Source: Sphingobacteriales bacterium TSM_CSM
Lineage (GTDB): Bacteria > Bacteroidota > Bacteroidia > Chitinophagales > UBA2359
Direction of reading: 5' to 3'
Assembly: GCA_002212725.1 (NCBI GenBank)
Contig: MTCR01000070.1
Location: 1 to 46,861 of the forward strand
DNA length: 46,861 bases
This document shows positions 32,960 through 41,733 of this stretch, one piece after another. The notes under the pieces are model-generated. The model saw nothing but the letters and a program-made list of their open reading frames with translations, ran no database searches and was not told the origin of the DNA. The translations under genes and the position numbers were made by a program. Within the stretch, counting starts at the first letter, position 1; each line of letters opens with the position of its first letter.

Positions 32960-33982
32960 ATGGAAGAAATCAGAAACAGATCATTTTTTGAACGCCCCGA
33001 AGGTAAAACGGGAACCATTTTTGGCATAGCCATTTTAGGCGGGTTAGCCTATGTGCTGTATATCTTTTTACCTACCCTTATAGCCCTGGCCGCCAATACC
33101 CTGTACTTAGTACTCATGCTGGCTGCCCTTGCAGCAGTGGTTTATATACTTATAGACCCCAAGTTCCGCAACCTTATCTGGTATATTTACAAAAGCATTA
33201 TGCGCTTTATTACCGGCATATTTGTACAAATTGACCCCATTGGCATCATTGAATCTTACATTGATGACCTGAAAGACAACCTCAAAAAAATGGGTAAACA
33301 AATAGGCCTGCTGCGTGGTCAGATGCGCAACCTTAAAATGCAGATTGAGCAAAACGAACAGCAAATGCAGCAAAACATGTCGCTGGCAAACCGCGCCAAG
33401 GAAAAGGGTAAAGACAGTATCATGATTTTAAAAGCCCGTAAAGCCGGCCGCCTGCAAGACTCAAACCTTAAACTCCAAGACCTGTATAAAAAAATGGAGG
33501 TGCTCTACCGCGTTTTATGCCGCATGTACGAAAACTCCGAAATTCTGCTCGAAGACATACAAGACGAAGTAGCAGTGCGCAAGCGCGAACGCGAAGCCAT
33601 CAGGGCCAGTCATTCGGCCATGAAATCGGCCATGAACATCATTTCGGGCGATAAAGACCGCCGCATGATGTTTGACCAAGCCATGGAAGCCATTGCCGAT
33701 GATATAGGACGAAAAGTTGGCGAAATGGAACATTTTATGGAAATTTCGGAAAACTTTATGTCGTCTATTGACCTGCAAAACGGCGTTTTTGAAGAAAAAG
33801 GCCTTGAAATGCTGGATAAATGGGAAAAAGAAGGAACCTCCTTCCTGTTGGGCGCCGATAAAAAGAAAATTATTGACGAAGCCAACACCGAATCGGCTGT
33901 GCTGGATCTTGATGCCCCAATCAGCGCCGGCAAACACGAAAAAGGCGAAAAAGGCCAATATTCTGATTTGTTTGATTTTTAA
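32960..33982 (+). CDS. membrane-anchored PspA-like coiled-coil protein
   Basis: The 340-residue protein has two or three hydrophobic segments in residues 18-80 (FGIAILGGLAYVLYIFLP, LYLVLMLAALAAVVYILI, LIWYIYKSIMRFI). A long, highly charged coiled coil follows (about 85-235; DDLKDNLKKMGKQIGLLRGQ, MRNLKMQIEQNEQQMQQN, LKARKAGRLQDSNLKL), in a style resembling PspA/ESCRT-III-like proteins. The C-terminal 50 residues are acidic and end DLFDF. It is not a canonical PspA because it has integral membrane helices. It could sense or shape the inner membrane. It is the middle gene of the three-gene cluster. Confidence 0.75.
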   Translation: MEEIRNRSFFERPEGKTGTIFGIAILGGLAYVLYIFLPTLIALAANTLYLVLMLAALAAVVYILIDPKFRNLIWYIYKSIMRFITGIFVQIDPIGIIESYIDDLKDNLKKMGKQIGLLRGQMRNLKMQIEQNEQQMQQNMSLANRAKEKGKDSIMILKARKAGRLQDSNLKLQDLYKKMEVLYRVLCRMYENSEILLEDIQDEVAVRKREREAIRASHSAMKSAMNIISGDKDRRMMFDQAMEAIADDIGRKVGEMEHFMEISENFMSSIDLQNGVFEEKGLEMLDKWEKEGTSFLLGADKKKIIDEANTESAVLDLDAPISAGKHEKGEKGQYSDLFDF

Positions 33983-34030
33983 CCCCAACCCTATGTTGCT
34001 GATGGACAATACATAACAACGGCATATATC

Positions 34031-34097
34031 AAATGCCATGAAAAGCGCCACAAAAGAAATTTTACCTTTTTATCGGCACTTTTCATGGCATTTTTGC
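34031..34097 (+). terminator. long hairpin between the PspA-like and SBP-OmpA genes
   Basis: A 19-bp inverted repeat (34031-34049 with 34075-34093, one mismatch) has a 25-nt loop and is followed by TTTTTGCATTTTAG. It lies 48 bp after the upstream stop and 56 bp before the next ATG. It could be a partial terminator, an mRNA-stability element or a processing site. Confidence 0.55.
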
Positions 34098-34153
34098 ATT
34101 TTAGCAATTATAACCAGGCGCTTATTTTTTTACTAACTCAATATAACTTAACT

Positions 34154-35713
34154 ATGGCAACACGTTTAACCGGATTTTCCAAATTTCTCATTACCCTGCT
34201 CATTGTGGGTGGTATTGCAGCAGGCTTTTATTACCTGGCCAACAAAACCAATATAATACCCAAAAACAACGGAGGAACCGGAACCACCAATAATACGGGC
34301 AACAAGGGCAACACCAACAACAGCGATGTAATAAAAGTAGGGGTAGTAACCTGGGGCGGCTATGCCGGCGGACAGTATTTTAACGAAGGTTTTCAAGCAT
34401 CGGAAAACTCGCGTTACTACAAAGAGTATGGCTTGAAAGTGGAATTTAAAGTATTAGACGACTTTGCCGCCTCGCGCGAAGCGTTTAAAGCCGATGAAGT
34501 TAACCTGCTTTGGGCTACCGTTGACGCTTTTCCTACAGAGGTGGCCAACCTGAAAGAATTTGAACCCCAGATTGTATATCAGGCCGACTGGTCGCGCGGG
34601 GGTGATGCCATTGTGGTGCGCCGCGGCATAAACACCGTTGCCGATTTAAAAGGCAAAAAAATTGCCGTTGCCCTCATGACTCCCTCCCACTCCTTTCTGC
34701 TTTGGCTGCTGGAAGCCGGCGACCTGAAACCCGCAGATGTGGAAATTGTAGAAGCGCCCAACGCCATAGATGCCGCCGCTTATTTTAAAGCCGGCCGGGT
34801 TGATGCCGCCGTAGTCTGGAGCCCCGATGACGAAGATTGCGTAAACAGCGTAAAAGGCTCAAAAGTGCTGAAAAGCACCAAATCTGCCTCCAATATTATT
34901 GCCGATATTTTTATTGCAAAAAAAGCATACGCCGAAGAAAACAAAGACAAGTTGCAAAAACTCTTTGAAGGCTGGATGCGTGGCGCCGCCGAAATTAACA
35001 GCAATGATGCCAATAAACGCAAAGCTGCCAAAATACTCTCGGAGGGGTTAAACATGCCCGAAGATTATTGCTACAAAGCCATTAACAACGTGCGCCTTTG
35101 TACCTACGGCGACAACGTAAATTTCTTTAACCTGAACGGCAACTACAACGGCGTAAAAGGGGAAGACCTCTACAACAAAATGACCAAGGTTTACCAAAAC
35201 CTTGGTTATGCCAAAAACGATGTGCCGGCCTGGCGCTTAGTAGCCAACCCCTCTTTTATACGCAGCACCTCCTCTTTAACCGGTAAAGAACACCTGGCCG
35301 AAGAAAGCACCGATTTTACCCCCGCAACCAAAGAAATGGAAACCGCACCTGCATTCTCCAGTAAAAAAGTGACCATCAATTTCGATTCGGGGTCTTATAT
35401 GCTTTCCGAAAATGCCAAGCAACTTATCGACATTCAGTTTACCGATATTGCCAAGGCTTTTGGCAACGCCCGTATTCGTATTGAAGGCAACACCGATAAC
35501 GTTGGCAACCGCGACCAAAACGTGGCGCTTTCTAAAAAACGCGCTCAGGCAGTAGCCGACTACCTTGTTAAAGAATACAACATGGATCCCAACCGCTTTG
35601 TAGTTATTGGCAATGGCCCCGATAAACCGGTAGCTGATAACTCAACACCCGAAGGCAAGGCCAAAAACCGCCGCACCGACTTTAACCTGCTGTCTGAAGA
35701 GGGTAAAAACTAA
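34154..35713 (+). CDS. fusion of an ABC-type substrate-binding domain with an OmpA domain
   Basis: From the ATG at 34154 (MATRLTGFS) the protein has 519 residues; the upstream ATG at 34085 falls in a hairpin. One membrane helix (about 9-30) precedes a Gly/Asn/Thr linker. Residues 55-370 are a periplasmic binding-protein domain of the NMT1/SsuA type (VGVVTWGGYAGG, VNLLWATVDAFPTEV, DLKGKKIAVALMTPSHSFLLWLLE, GRVDAAVVWSPDDEDC). The C-terminal 110 residues are an OmpA peptidoglycan-binding domain (VTINFDSGSYMLSENAKQLID, RIRIEGNTDNVGNRDQNVALSKKRAQAVADYL, NRRTDF). So a solute-binding domain is anchored in the inner membrane and clamped to peptidoglycan, with no ABC permease nearby. Confidence 0.9.
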   Translation: MATRLTGFSKFLITLLIVGGIAAGFYYLANKTNIIPKNNGGTGTTNNTGNKGNTNNSDVIKVGVVTWGGYAGGQYFNEGFQASENSRYYKEYGLKVEFKVLDDFAASREAFKADEVNLLWATVDAFPTEVANLKEFEPQIVYQADWSRGGDAIVVRRGINTVADLKGKKIAVALMTPSHSFLLWLLEAGDLKPADVEIVEAPNAIDAAAYFKAGRVDAAVVWSPDDEDCVNSVKGSKVLKSTKSASNIIADIFIAKKAYAEENKDKLQKLFEGWMRGAAEINSNDANKRKAAKILSEGLNMPEDYCYKAINNVRLCTYGDNVNFFNLNGNYNGVKGEDLYNKMTKVYQNLGYAKNDVPAWRLVANPSFIRSTSSLTGKEHLAEESTDFTPATKEMETAPAFSSKKVTINFDSGSYMLSENAKQLIDIQFTDIAKAFGNARIRIEGNTDNVGNRDQNVALSKKRAQAVADYLVKEYNMDPNRFVVIGNGPDKPVADNSTPEGKAKNRRTDFNLLSEEGKN

Positions 35714-35734
35714 TAGCAAAACCTGTAGGGAACT

Positions 35735-35777
35735 AAAAAAGGCAGGCTGCCGCTTGGGTGGCCTGTCTTTTTTTTAT
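35735..35777. terminator. bidirectional rho-independent terminator
   Basis: A 15-bp stem (35737-35751 with 35757-35771; three G-U pairs) has a 5-nt loop, six A before it and nine T after it. It serves both the SBP-OmpA gene (plus) and the TPP enzyme gene (minus), whose stops are 22 and 1 bp away. Confidence 0.9.
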
Positions 35778-37513
35778 TACATGCTGATTGAACCTTTTCT
35801 GAAATCGGTTTTACCAATTATGGCATTTATAAGATATGGCACACCTTTTTTAAGACCGGCTTTGGCTTCTTGCAGGGCGGCGGCAAATTCGGGCATGGTT
35901 TGTACACGGCGGCCATTTCCTCCAAAGGCTTGCGCTACCATTTCGTAATCGGAATGCGCAAGCGTGGTGGCGCAATCGTCTTTGAGAATGTCAGTCTGGT
36001 CGCGGGCAATTTGCGCCCAACTGGCATCATTCCCGATAATTGACACCACAGGCAGATGATGGCGCACAAAGGTATCGTACTCCATAATGCTGTAGGCGCT
36101 GCTGCCGTCGCCCCAAACAATATAAACTTCGGCCTGTGGAAAACAGAGCTTGGCGCCAAGGGCAAAACCGGCGCCCACACCCAAAGTGCCAAAAGCGCCG
36201 GGGTCTAACCACGACAGGGGTTTTCGTGGGCGCAGGGTATAGGCGGCTGTTCCTACAAAATCGCCTCCGTCGGCAATTAAAATGGCATCGTCGGGCAGTT
36301 GTGTTTCCAGATGCTTAAACAGTTGAAGGGGGTTAATACCTTCTACCTCCTGTTGAGCACGCTGGTAAATATCGGTTTCGCGTTTGGCATCGCGGGTATG
36401 TAAATCGGCGAGCCAGTTTTTTACTGCATCGGGTTGAGCGGGGTTTAGCTGTGCCAATGCAATAAGGCACTCTCCCGGGTCTGCCAACACAGCCACATCG
36501 GGTTTTTTGTTTTTATTAAGGTCTTCCGGGCTGCGGTTAATGGCAATATGTACGGCGTTTCGGTTCAGGTGCCGGCCATAATCCAGCCTGAAATCGCAGG
36601 GCACGCCGGCAAGTAAAATTAAATCGGCATCGCGAAGGGCTTCTTTGCGGTGGTGCCGCAATTGCAGGGGATTATCTTTGCCCAGCAGCCCCCTTGCCAT
36701 ACCCGAAAGATATACCGGAATACCCAACAGTTCAATGGCGTTGGCCAGTGCAGCGGATTGTTGCGGGTTCATAATGGCACCGCTACCTATAAGCATAAGC
36801 GGACGGTTAGCTGCCGCTATTTTTTGGGCCATACTTGCCAACTGGCTGCCGGTATGCTTCGGGTAAGTTATGGGCGGAACCGGTGTGTTGAATTGTATGC
36901 TGTCTTTACCCTTGAAAATGCCCGATACATGCCGGTTTACATACCACTTAATGGCTTTTTCCTGCAAATTTCGGGCAGGGGCATCGTTTTTTGCGCCGTA
37001 CCACTCGCGCACCAGCGCTTCGTCGTACAGCAGGTCAATGGGGCATTCTACAAAAACGGGGCCCGGCACACCGGTTTGTGCAATAGCAAAAGCTTTTTGC
37101 AGGGTTGGTACAATATGGCGCACACATTTTATGGTGGCTGCCCATTTTACATTAGGTTTCATGAGCGCCATCTGGTTAATATCTTGTAAAGAGCCGCGCC
37201 CTTTAAGTATAGTAGCTGCCGCGCCACCCAACAACACCAGCGGCACTTGTGCCATTTGTGCATTTTTTATGGCGGTAATGGTGTTGGTAAGACCTGGGCC
37301 GGCAGTTACCGCGGCAACTCCGGGCACACCGGTAAGTCGGGCTACGGCATCGGCGGCAAAAACAGCGTTTACCTCATGCCGCGTGTCAATAACCCTTATG
37401 CCCGCGCGTTTGGCCTCTACAAAAATGGGCGATATGTGGCCGCCACAAAGGGTAAACAAAAATTTTACCCCTTGTTGTTGCAATACTTTTGCTATTATAG
37501 CTCCTCCGTTCAT
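35777..37513 (-). CDS. TPP-dependent enzyme of the ILVBL/HACL2 type
   Basis: The 578-residue enzyme starts with [18 protein letters not shown], then [15 protein letters not shown], the catalytic Glu47 in [40 protein letters not shown] and [16 protein letters not shown]. The TPP-binding motif [19 protein letters not shown] (about 467-485) ends at IIGND, and the C-terminus reads [14 protein letters not shown]. Acetolactate synthase, oxalyl-CoA decarboxylase and this group share the fold, but the KWYVNRH-type spacer and the GKTDFR end match my memory of vertebrate ILVBL (HACL2), a 2-hydroxyacyl-CoA lyase. That would cleave 2-hydroxyacyl-CoA to a fatty aldehyde and formyl-CoA. It shares an operon with the LolC/E-type gene. 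Confidence 0.85.
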   Translation of the reverse strand: MNGGAIIAKVLQQQGVKFLFTLCGGHISPIFVEAKRAGIRVIDTRHEVNAVFAADAVARLTGVPGVAAVTAGPGLTNTITAIKNAQMAQVPLVLLGGAAATILKGRGSLQDINQMALMKPNVKWAATIKCVRHIVPTLQKAFAIAQTGVPGPVFVECPIDLLYDEALVREWYGAKNDAPARNLQEKAIKWYVNRHVSGIFKGKDSIQFNTPVPPITYPKHTGSQLASMAQKIAAANRPLMLIGSGAIMNPQQSAALANAIELLGIPVYLSGMARGLLGKDNPLQLRHHRKEALRDADLILLAGVPCDFRLDYGRHLNRNAVHIAINRSPEDLNKNKKPDVAVLADPGECLIALAQLNPAQPDAVKNWLADLHTRDAKRETDIYQRAQQEVEGINPLQLFKHLETQLPDDAILIADGGDFVGTAAYTLRPRKPLSWLDPGAFGTLGVGAGFALGAKLCFPQAEVYIVWGDGSSAYSIMEYDTFVRHHLPVVSIIGNDASWAQIARDQTDILKDDCATTLAHSDYEMVAQAFGGNGRRVQTMPEFAAALQEAKAGLKKGVPYLINAIIGKTDFRKGSISM

Positions 37514-37543
37514 GCGGTTGCAGATGTTTTTTAAACAGTTAAT

Positions 37544-38767
37544 TTATTTAAACCTGATGGCTTTTATGGGGTTAATGGCCGTTACCAGATACGAGGGCCA
37601 AACCAGCGCAATAAGGCATACTACCATAGTGGCAAGGTTTAGTACAATAATGGTAACAGGGTTAATATCTATGGGCGCCACACTTAAATAATACGATTCT
37701 TCGGGCAAGGTTATAAACCCGAAATGCTGTTGCAACAGGCAAATGCCCAACCCCAATACGTTTCCAATTACCAGCCCCCATCCTACTATGTACATGGCAT
37801 TGTATAAAAATATGCGCCTTATGCTCCAGTTGGTAGCACCCAGAGCTTTTAAAATGCCTATCATATTAGTTCTTTCTAAAATAAGAATAAGCAGGGCGGT
37901 AATCATGTTAATAATGGCCACAATGGTCATCAGCGCCAAAATTACCCTTTCATTCATGTCCTGAAGTTCGAGCCACTCAAAAATATTGGGGTTAATTTCG
38001 CGAATGTTTTGCGATTGCAGGTCTTGCCCGGCAATTTGGTAGTAAATAAGGTCGCTGAAATGGTTAAGTTCTTCGGTGTGGTTGAGAAACACCTCAAAAC
38101 CGCCCACTTCGTCTTCTTCCCACTTATTGAGCTTTTGGATATGCCTTATATCAATAAGGGCGTATTTTTCATCGTACTCCTCCAATCCGGTTTTGTAAAT
38201 ACCCGAAATGGTAAATTTGCGCACCAGCGGCGGGTCTTGCACAAAATACACTGCCAGTTTATCGCCGGTTTTAAGGCTGAGCCTTCGGGCAGTGGTATTT
38301 GAAATGAGGATATCGTTAGATTTTACCGTATCAGTAACCGAAATAATATTGCCGTCGGTAAGGTATTCTTTAAAGAATGTCCAGTCAAAATCTTTACCTA
38401 TGCCTTTCAGCACAATACCTTCAATTTCGGTATCGGTTTTAATAATGCCGGCTTTGTGGGCATACACCTGTATGTGTTTTATGCCGGGTACGGTATCTAA
38501 GCCGGGGTAAAACGACTGGTATATGGAAACCGGGTGAATGTCTTCGTAAGATTGGTTGAGGTCGAACTTGCTGATGTGAATATGCCCCCAAAACCCGAAA
38601 ATTTTACGGCTAATCTGGTTTTGAAAACCGTTTACCGTAGCCGTGGTAATAAGCATTACCGCCACCGACAACGCCACCGCCGCTACGGCAATGGTAATAA
38701 TAAACCCCGAAAACGAGCGCCCTTTGCCAAATGCTATGCGGCGGGTTATAAACCAGGCTACATTCAT
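37544..38767 (-). CDS. LolC/LolE-type ABC transporter permease (FtsX family)
   Basis: From the ATG at 38767 ([13 protein letters not shown]) the protein has 407 residues; an upstream in-frame start at 38800 would overlap the -7 box. It has one N-terminal membrane helix (about 19-43, [19 protein letters not shown]) followed by [20 protein letters not shown] periplasmic domain of about 220 residues comes next, then three C-terminal helices ([63 protein letters not shown]) with [12 protein letters not shown] between. This is the four-helix plan of LolC/E, which extracts lipoproteins from the inner membrane for outer-membrane delivery. The LolD ATPase is not in the window. Confidence 0.88.
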   Translation of the reverse strand: MNVAWFITRRIAFGKGRSFSGFIITIAVAAVALSVAVMLITTATVNGFQNQISRKIFGFWGHIHISKFDLNQSYEDIHPVSIYQSFYPGLDTVPGIKHIQVYAHKAGIIKTDTEIEGIVLKGIGKDFDWTFFKEYLTDGNIISVTDTVKSNDILISNTTARRLSLKTGDKLAVYFVQDPPLVRKFTISGIYKTGLEEYDEKYALIDIRHIQKLNKWEEDEVGGFEVFLNHTEELNHFSDLIYYQIAGQDLQSQNIREINPNIFEWLELQDMNERVILALMTIVAIINMITALLILILERTNMIGILKALGATNWSIRRIFLYNAMYIVGWGLVIGNVLGLGICLLQQHFGFITLPEESYYLSVAPIDINPVTIIVLNLATMVVCLIALVWPSYLVTAINPIKAIRFK

Positions 38768-39202
38768 ACTTTTTATTGCGGTGCTGTACCTTTTGCGCAA
38801 AAATAAAACTTTTCGGGGGGTTTTGTATAAAACTTACCGGTTTTTAAGCGTAGGCATAATGTGTAAAGATGCCCGAAGCAAATTATCCTGGTTGGGTTAC
38901 CGGCTATGAATAGTAAAGTTGCGCCGCTGCCAATGCGCAGCAAAGGGTGGAAAGCCCGATAAAATTGCTTATCGGGCATTTTGGCAGTATTTGCAGCCAA
39001 TATTTAGGGGTTGAGTTTGCCATAGCGTTACACAAACCGGTTTATATATACCTGCATTAAAGGTGTCAAATCTGTTACCTTGGTTAAGCCACAATGCTTT
39101 ACGGGCAATTATATTTAAAGATAAAAATTATGTAATCGTGACATTAAAAAAGCAAAATCAAGCTATATTTGACCATCGTGCACAACTATAAGCGCCCTGC
39201 TA
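38768..39202. other. 435-bp divergent intergenic region with a hairpin and two -7 elements
   Basis: No gene is seen between the LolC/E-type gene (minus) and the NamZ-like gene (plus). TATTTTTG on the minus strand (38798-38805) and TATATTTG on the plus strand (39164-39171) match TAnnTTTG and lie about 30 bp before the two starts; neither has a clear TTG. A perfect 9-bp hairpin (GCCCGATAA 38954-38962 with TTATCGGGC 38969-38977) sits in the middle with only a weak T tract. Confidence 0.5.
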
Positions 39203-40555
39203 ATGCCGAAAATTATACTGCTTTTTTTGCTTACCATTATGTTAACGGCTTGTGCCAGGAAGCCCCTTGGACAGGAAACACCCCAAATTACAGGTAGTAC
39301 GCCAATAATACCTACCGATACCCCGCTCATAAACCAACCCGATACATCTGCCCTACAACCCGCCGGTAATATTGCACCACCTGATAAAGCACTTGCGCCG
39401 GCAGTATTACCTTCAGATACCGTTAATCCGCCGCCGGTGTTTGAAATGCCCGCCGTAACCGTTGGCGCGCAACGCATGGCCCAATACCTTCCGCTGCTGC
39501 AAAACAAACAGGTGGCATTGGTGGTAAATCAAACTTCGGTGGTTGAAAATACGCATTTAGCAGATACCCTGTTGAGTTTGGGGGTACAGGTGCGCAAAGT
39601 GTTTGCCCCCGAACATGGTTTCAGGGGCGACGCCGATGCCGGAGCTAAAATATTAAATGCTACCGATGAAAAAACCGGCCTGCCGCTTATATCGTTGTAC
39701 GGAAAAAACAAAAAACCCACCGCCGCCGATTTACAGGATGTTGACGTGGTAATTTTTGATATACAAGACGTGGGCGCGCGGTTTTATACCTACATATCTA
39801 CCATGCACTATGTAATGGAAGCCTGTGCCGAGCAGGGTAAAGAAATGTTGGTGCTTGACCGCCCCAACCCCAACGGGCATTATGTTGACGGGCCGGTTTT
39901 AGACCCTGCCTACCGTTCTTTTGTAGGTATGCACCCCATACCGGTAGTTCATGGCCTTACAGTAGGCGAACTGGCGCTTATGATTAATAATGAGGGTTGG
40001 CTGGCTAACGGCGCGTATTGCAATCTTACGGTAATTCCCTGTATTAATTACACCCACCATACGCGCTACCAACTGCCGGTAAAACCATCGCCCAACCTGC
40101 CCAACATGCAGGCTATTTACCTCTATCCCTCACTATGTTTTTTTGAGGGTGCTGAAGTAAGCGTAGGGCGCGGCACCAACAAGCAGTTTCAGGTAATAGG
40201 AAGCCCCAAATACCGCTATCCTTTTTCTTTTACGCCGGTAAGCAAACCCGGCGCCACGCATCCTAAGTTTGAAAACCAACCCTGTTTCGGTTTCGATTTA
40301 TCCAATATTCCGCCCGATACACTCAAATACAAAACGCAACTTGATTTAAACTGGGTAATACGCCTCTATGCCGATTACCCCGATAAACCGAACTTTTTTT
40401 CGGACTTTTTTAACAAATTGGCCGGAAACAGCCGGCTTGTTGAACAAATTAAATCGGGCTTACCTATGGATAGCATCAGGCAAAGCTGGCAACCGCAGTT
40501 GGAAACGTATAAGCAAAAAAGAAAACACTACCTGCTCTACGAAGATTTTGAGTAA
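39203..40555 (+). CDS. namZ: exo-beta-N-acetylmuramidase-like lipoprotein (NamZ/DUF1343)
   Basis: The 450-residue lipoprotein has a signal peptide ending in a lipobox (LTAC, Cys 17). A Pro/Thr-rich linker of about 70 residues follows. The NamZ/DUF1343 domain begins near residue 85: NKQVALVVNQTSV, KVFAPEHGFRGDADAGA, LPLISLYG, VVIFDIQDVGARFYTYIST, LVLDRPNPNGHYVDGPVLD, HGLTVGELALMINNEGW and EGAEVSVGRGTNKQFQVIG. NamZ enzymes release N-acetylmuramic acid from the non-reducing ends of peptidoglycan fragments. The linker suggests a tethered enzyme in the periplasm or on the outer membrane. It is not followed by MurNAc-uptake genes here. Confidence 0.92.
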   Translation: MPKIILLFLLTIMLTACARKPLGQETPQITGSTPIIPTDTPLINQPDTSALQPAGNIAPPDKALAPAVLPSDTVNPPPVFEMPAVTVGAQRMAQYLPLLQNKQVALVVNQTSVVENTHLADTLLSLGVQVRKVFAPEHGFRGDADAGAKILNATDEKTGLPLISLYGKNKKPTAADLQDVDVVIFDIQDVGARFYTYISTMHYVMEACAEQGKEMLVLDRPNPNGHYVDGPVLDPAYRSFVGMHPIPVVHGLTVGELALMINNEGWLANGAYCNLTVIPCINYTHHTRYQLPVKPSPNLPNMQAIYLYPSLCFFEGAEVSVGRGTNKQFQVIGSPKYRYPFSFTPVSKPGATHPKFENQPCFGFDLSNIPPDTLKYKTQLDLNWVIRLYADYPDKPNFFSDFFNKLAGNSRLVEQIKSGLPMDSIRQSWQPQLETYKQKRKHYLLYEDFE

Positions 40556-40591
40556 CAACCTGTTGCCCCCCTGTTTATAACCCCTGCAAAC

Positions 40592-40624
40592 AAAAAGGCG
40601 GGTTGTTTTGTGTAACAACCCGCC
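40592..40624 (-). terminator. rho-independent terminator after the DUF4397 gene
   Basis: An 11-bp perfect stem (40597-40607 with 40614-40624) has a 6-nt loop. On the minus strand it is followed by UUUUUG (complement of 40592-40596), 90 bp after the DUF4397 gene stop. On the plus strand no U-tract follows, though it may still slow transcription after namZ. Confidence 0.85.
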
Positions 40625-40714
40625 CGTATAGTTATGTACCCAACTAAATAAACTGCAAGATAAAATACAATTGAGTTAAAAAAACGAACAGCAAGGCTTT
40701 GTCTTAACTGCTTT

Positions 40715-41413
40715 TTACTTGTTCACAATAATTTGTGCGCCAAGGGCTTGGTTGTCGGTGCCGGCTAAGAAACCTTTGGCAAATACGGTGTAAATTTTAC
40801 CGTTTTCTACCGTAACAGGCGGCAAGGTTAAAGCAACGGTTGAAGTACCGGCAACCCTTACCTCCAAGTTGTAGGTGCCTGTATCGAGGGGGGTAAACAC
40901 ACTCGATTCTTTAAAAGATACATTGCCAAATACCACTGCTCCACCACCGGCAAGGGCTACATCTACGGCAGGCGCATCGGGGCTAAGGTGAATGAACCGT
41001 ACATGTGCTTTACCGGCCGCGGGTGCGGTTAAATCATCGGCAAACAAAATGGGTTCAATATTGGCCACCGCATTGCCTGCAAAACAAGAGTAGCTTTTCT
41101 CTGCCTCTAAAGCGGGCGTGTTAAAATTGAGCGCAGTTACCACAGGGTTTGAGCCGGCTACATTAACCTTAACATTGCGAACGCCGGGCATTACCTCCAG
41201 ATAAGCGCTGTTGTTGGGAAATGTAAGCGGGCTGCTGTTTACTTTTACATCATCTACCAACACATCAACACCCGGTGCATCGGGCGAGGCATGAATTACC
41301 ATTACACGGGCCTGGGGGTCGGTGTTGTCATCGTCATCATCGTTGCAACTGCTCAATACTAATGCAGATACACTTGTAAGAAACAACAGGAAAATCCAAG
41401 AAAATTTTTTCAT
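40715..41413 (-). CDS. DUF4397-domain surface lipoprotein
   Basis: From the ATG at 41413 (MKKFSWIFLLFL) the protein has 232 residues; an upstream start at 41476 would add 21 polar residues before the signal peptide. The lipobox (LVLSSC, Cys about 23) is directly followed by NDDDDDNTD. An acidic stretch just after the lipid-linked Cys is the type of signal known in Bacteroidetes to send lipoproteins to the cell surface. Two DUF4397 repeats follow: RVMVIHASPDAPGVDVLVDD and HVRFIHLSPDAPAVDVALAGG, each with a NSAYLEV/ESSVFTPL part. The family function is unknown; it may be adhesive or structural. Confidence 0.85.
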   Translation of the reverse strand: MKKFSWIFLLFLTSVSALVLSSCNDDDDDNTDPQARVMVIHASPDAPGVDVLVDDVKVNSSPLTFPNNSAYLEVMPGVRNVKVNVAGSNPVVTALNFNTPALEAEKSYSCFAGNAVANIEPILFADDLTAPAAGKAHVRFIHLSPDAPAVDVALAGGGAVVFGNVSFKESSVFTPLDTGTYNLEVRVAGTSTVALTLPPVTVENGKIYTVFAKGFLAGTDNQALGAQIIVNK

Positions 41414-41733
41414 AATACGTTTTTTGTTTTGGTGATTGTTTTGTGTGATGAATGCACTAATAACCCACAGCCGCACCCTTTGTTTAACTTTTTTGTAAAA
41501 ATCTTAAACAATTATGGTATTGGCCGACAAATTGCTCTTTTTAGCACCCGGGCGTGAACAATTACTTCTGTTTGCGGTTTTTTTAGCTTTTTTTGCCCTG
41601 CAAAACGCATTTTAACTAACTTTAACCCTAATAATTGCTTTTGCACTTGATTTGTTACGTACAACATAATAACTTTGCACGCTCAACAAACAATTACCGT
41701 TTTAAGCAAGTAAACCAACAAACCAAAACGCTT
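41414..41733. other. 320-bp divergent intergenic region
   Basis: This lies between the DUF4397 gene (minus) and gldA (plus). The plus-strand side holds a well-matched promoter (41647-41677); no clear promoter was seen for the minus-strand gene. There is no other gene-like reading frame. Confidence 0.5.
41647..41677 (+). promoter_or_regulatory. promoter of the gldA-gldF-M50-gldG unit
   Basis: TTG at 41647-41649, a 20-bp spacer and TAACTTTG at 41670-41677 match the consensus TTG-N19-21-TAnnTTTG. The leader would be about 50 nt to the ATG at 41734, which rules out the more upstream start at 41635. Confidence 0.75.
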
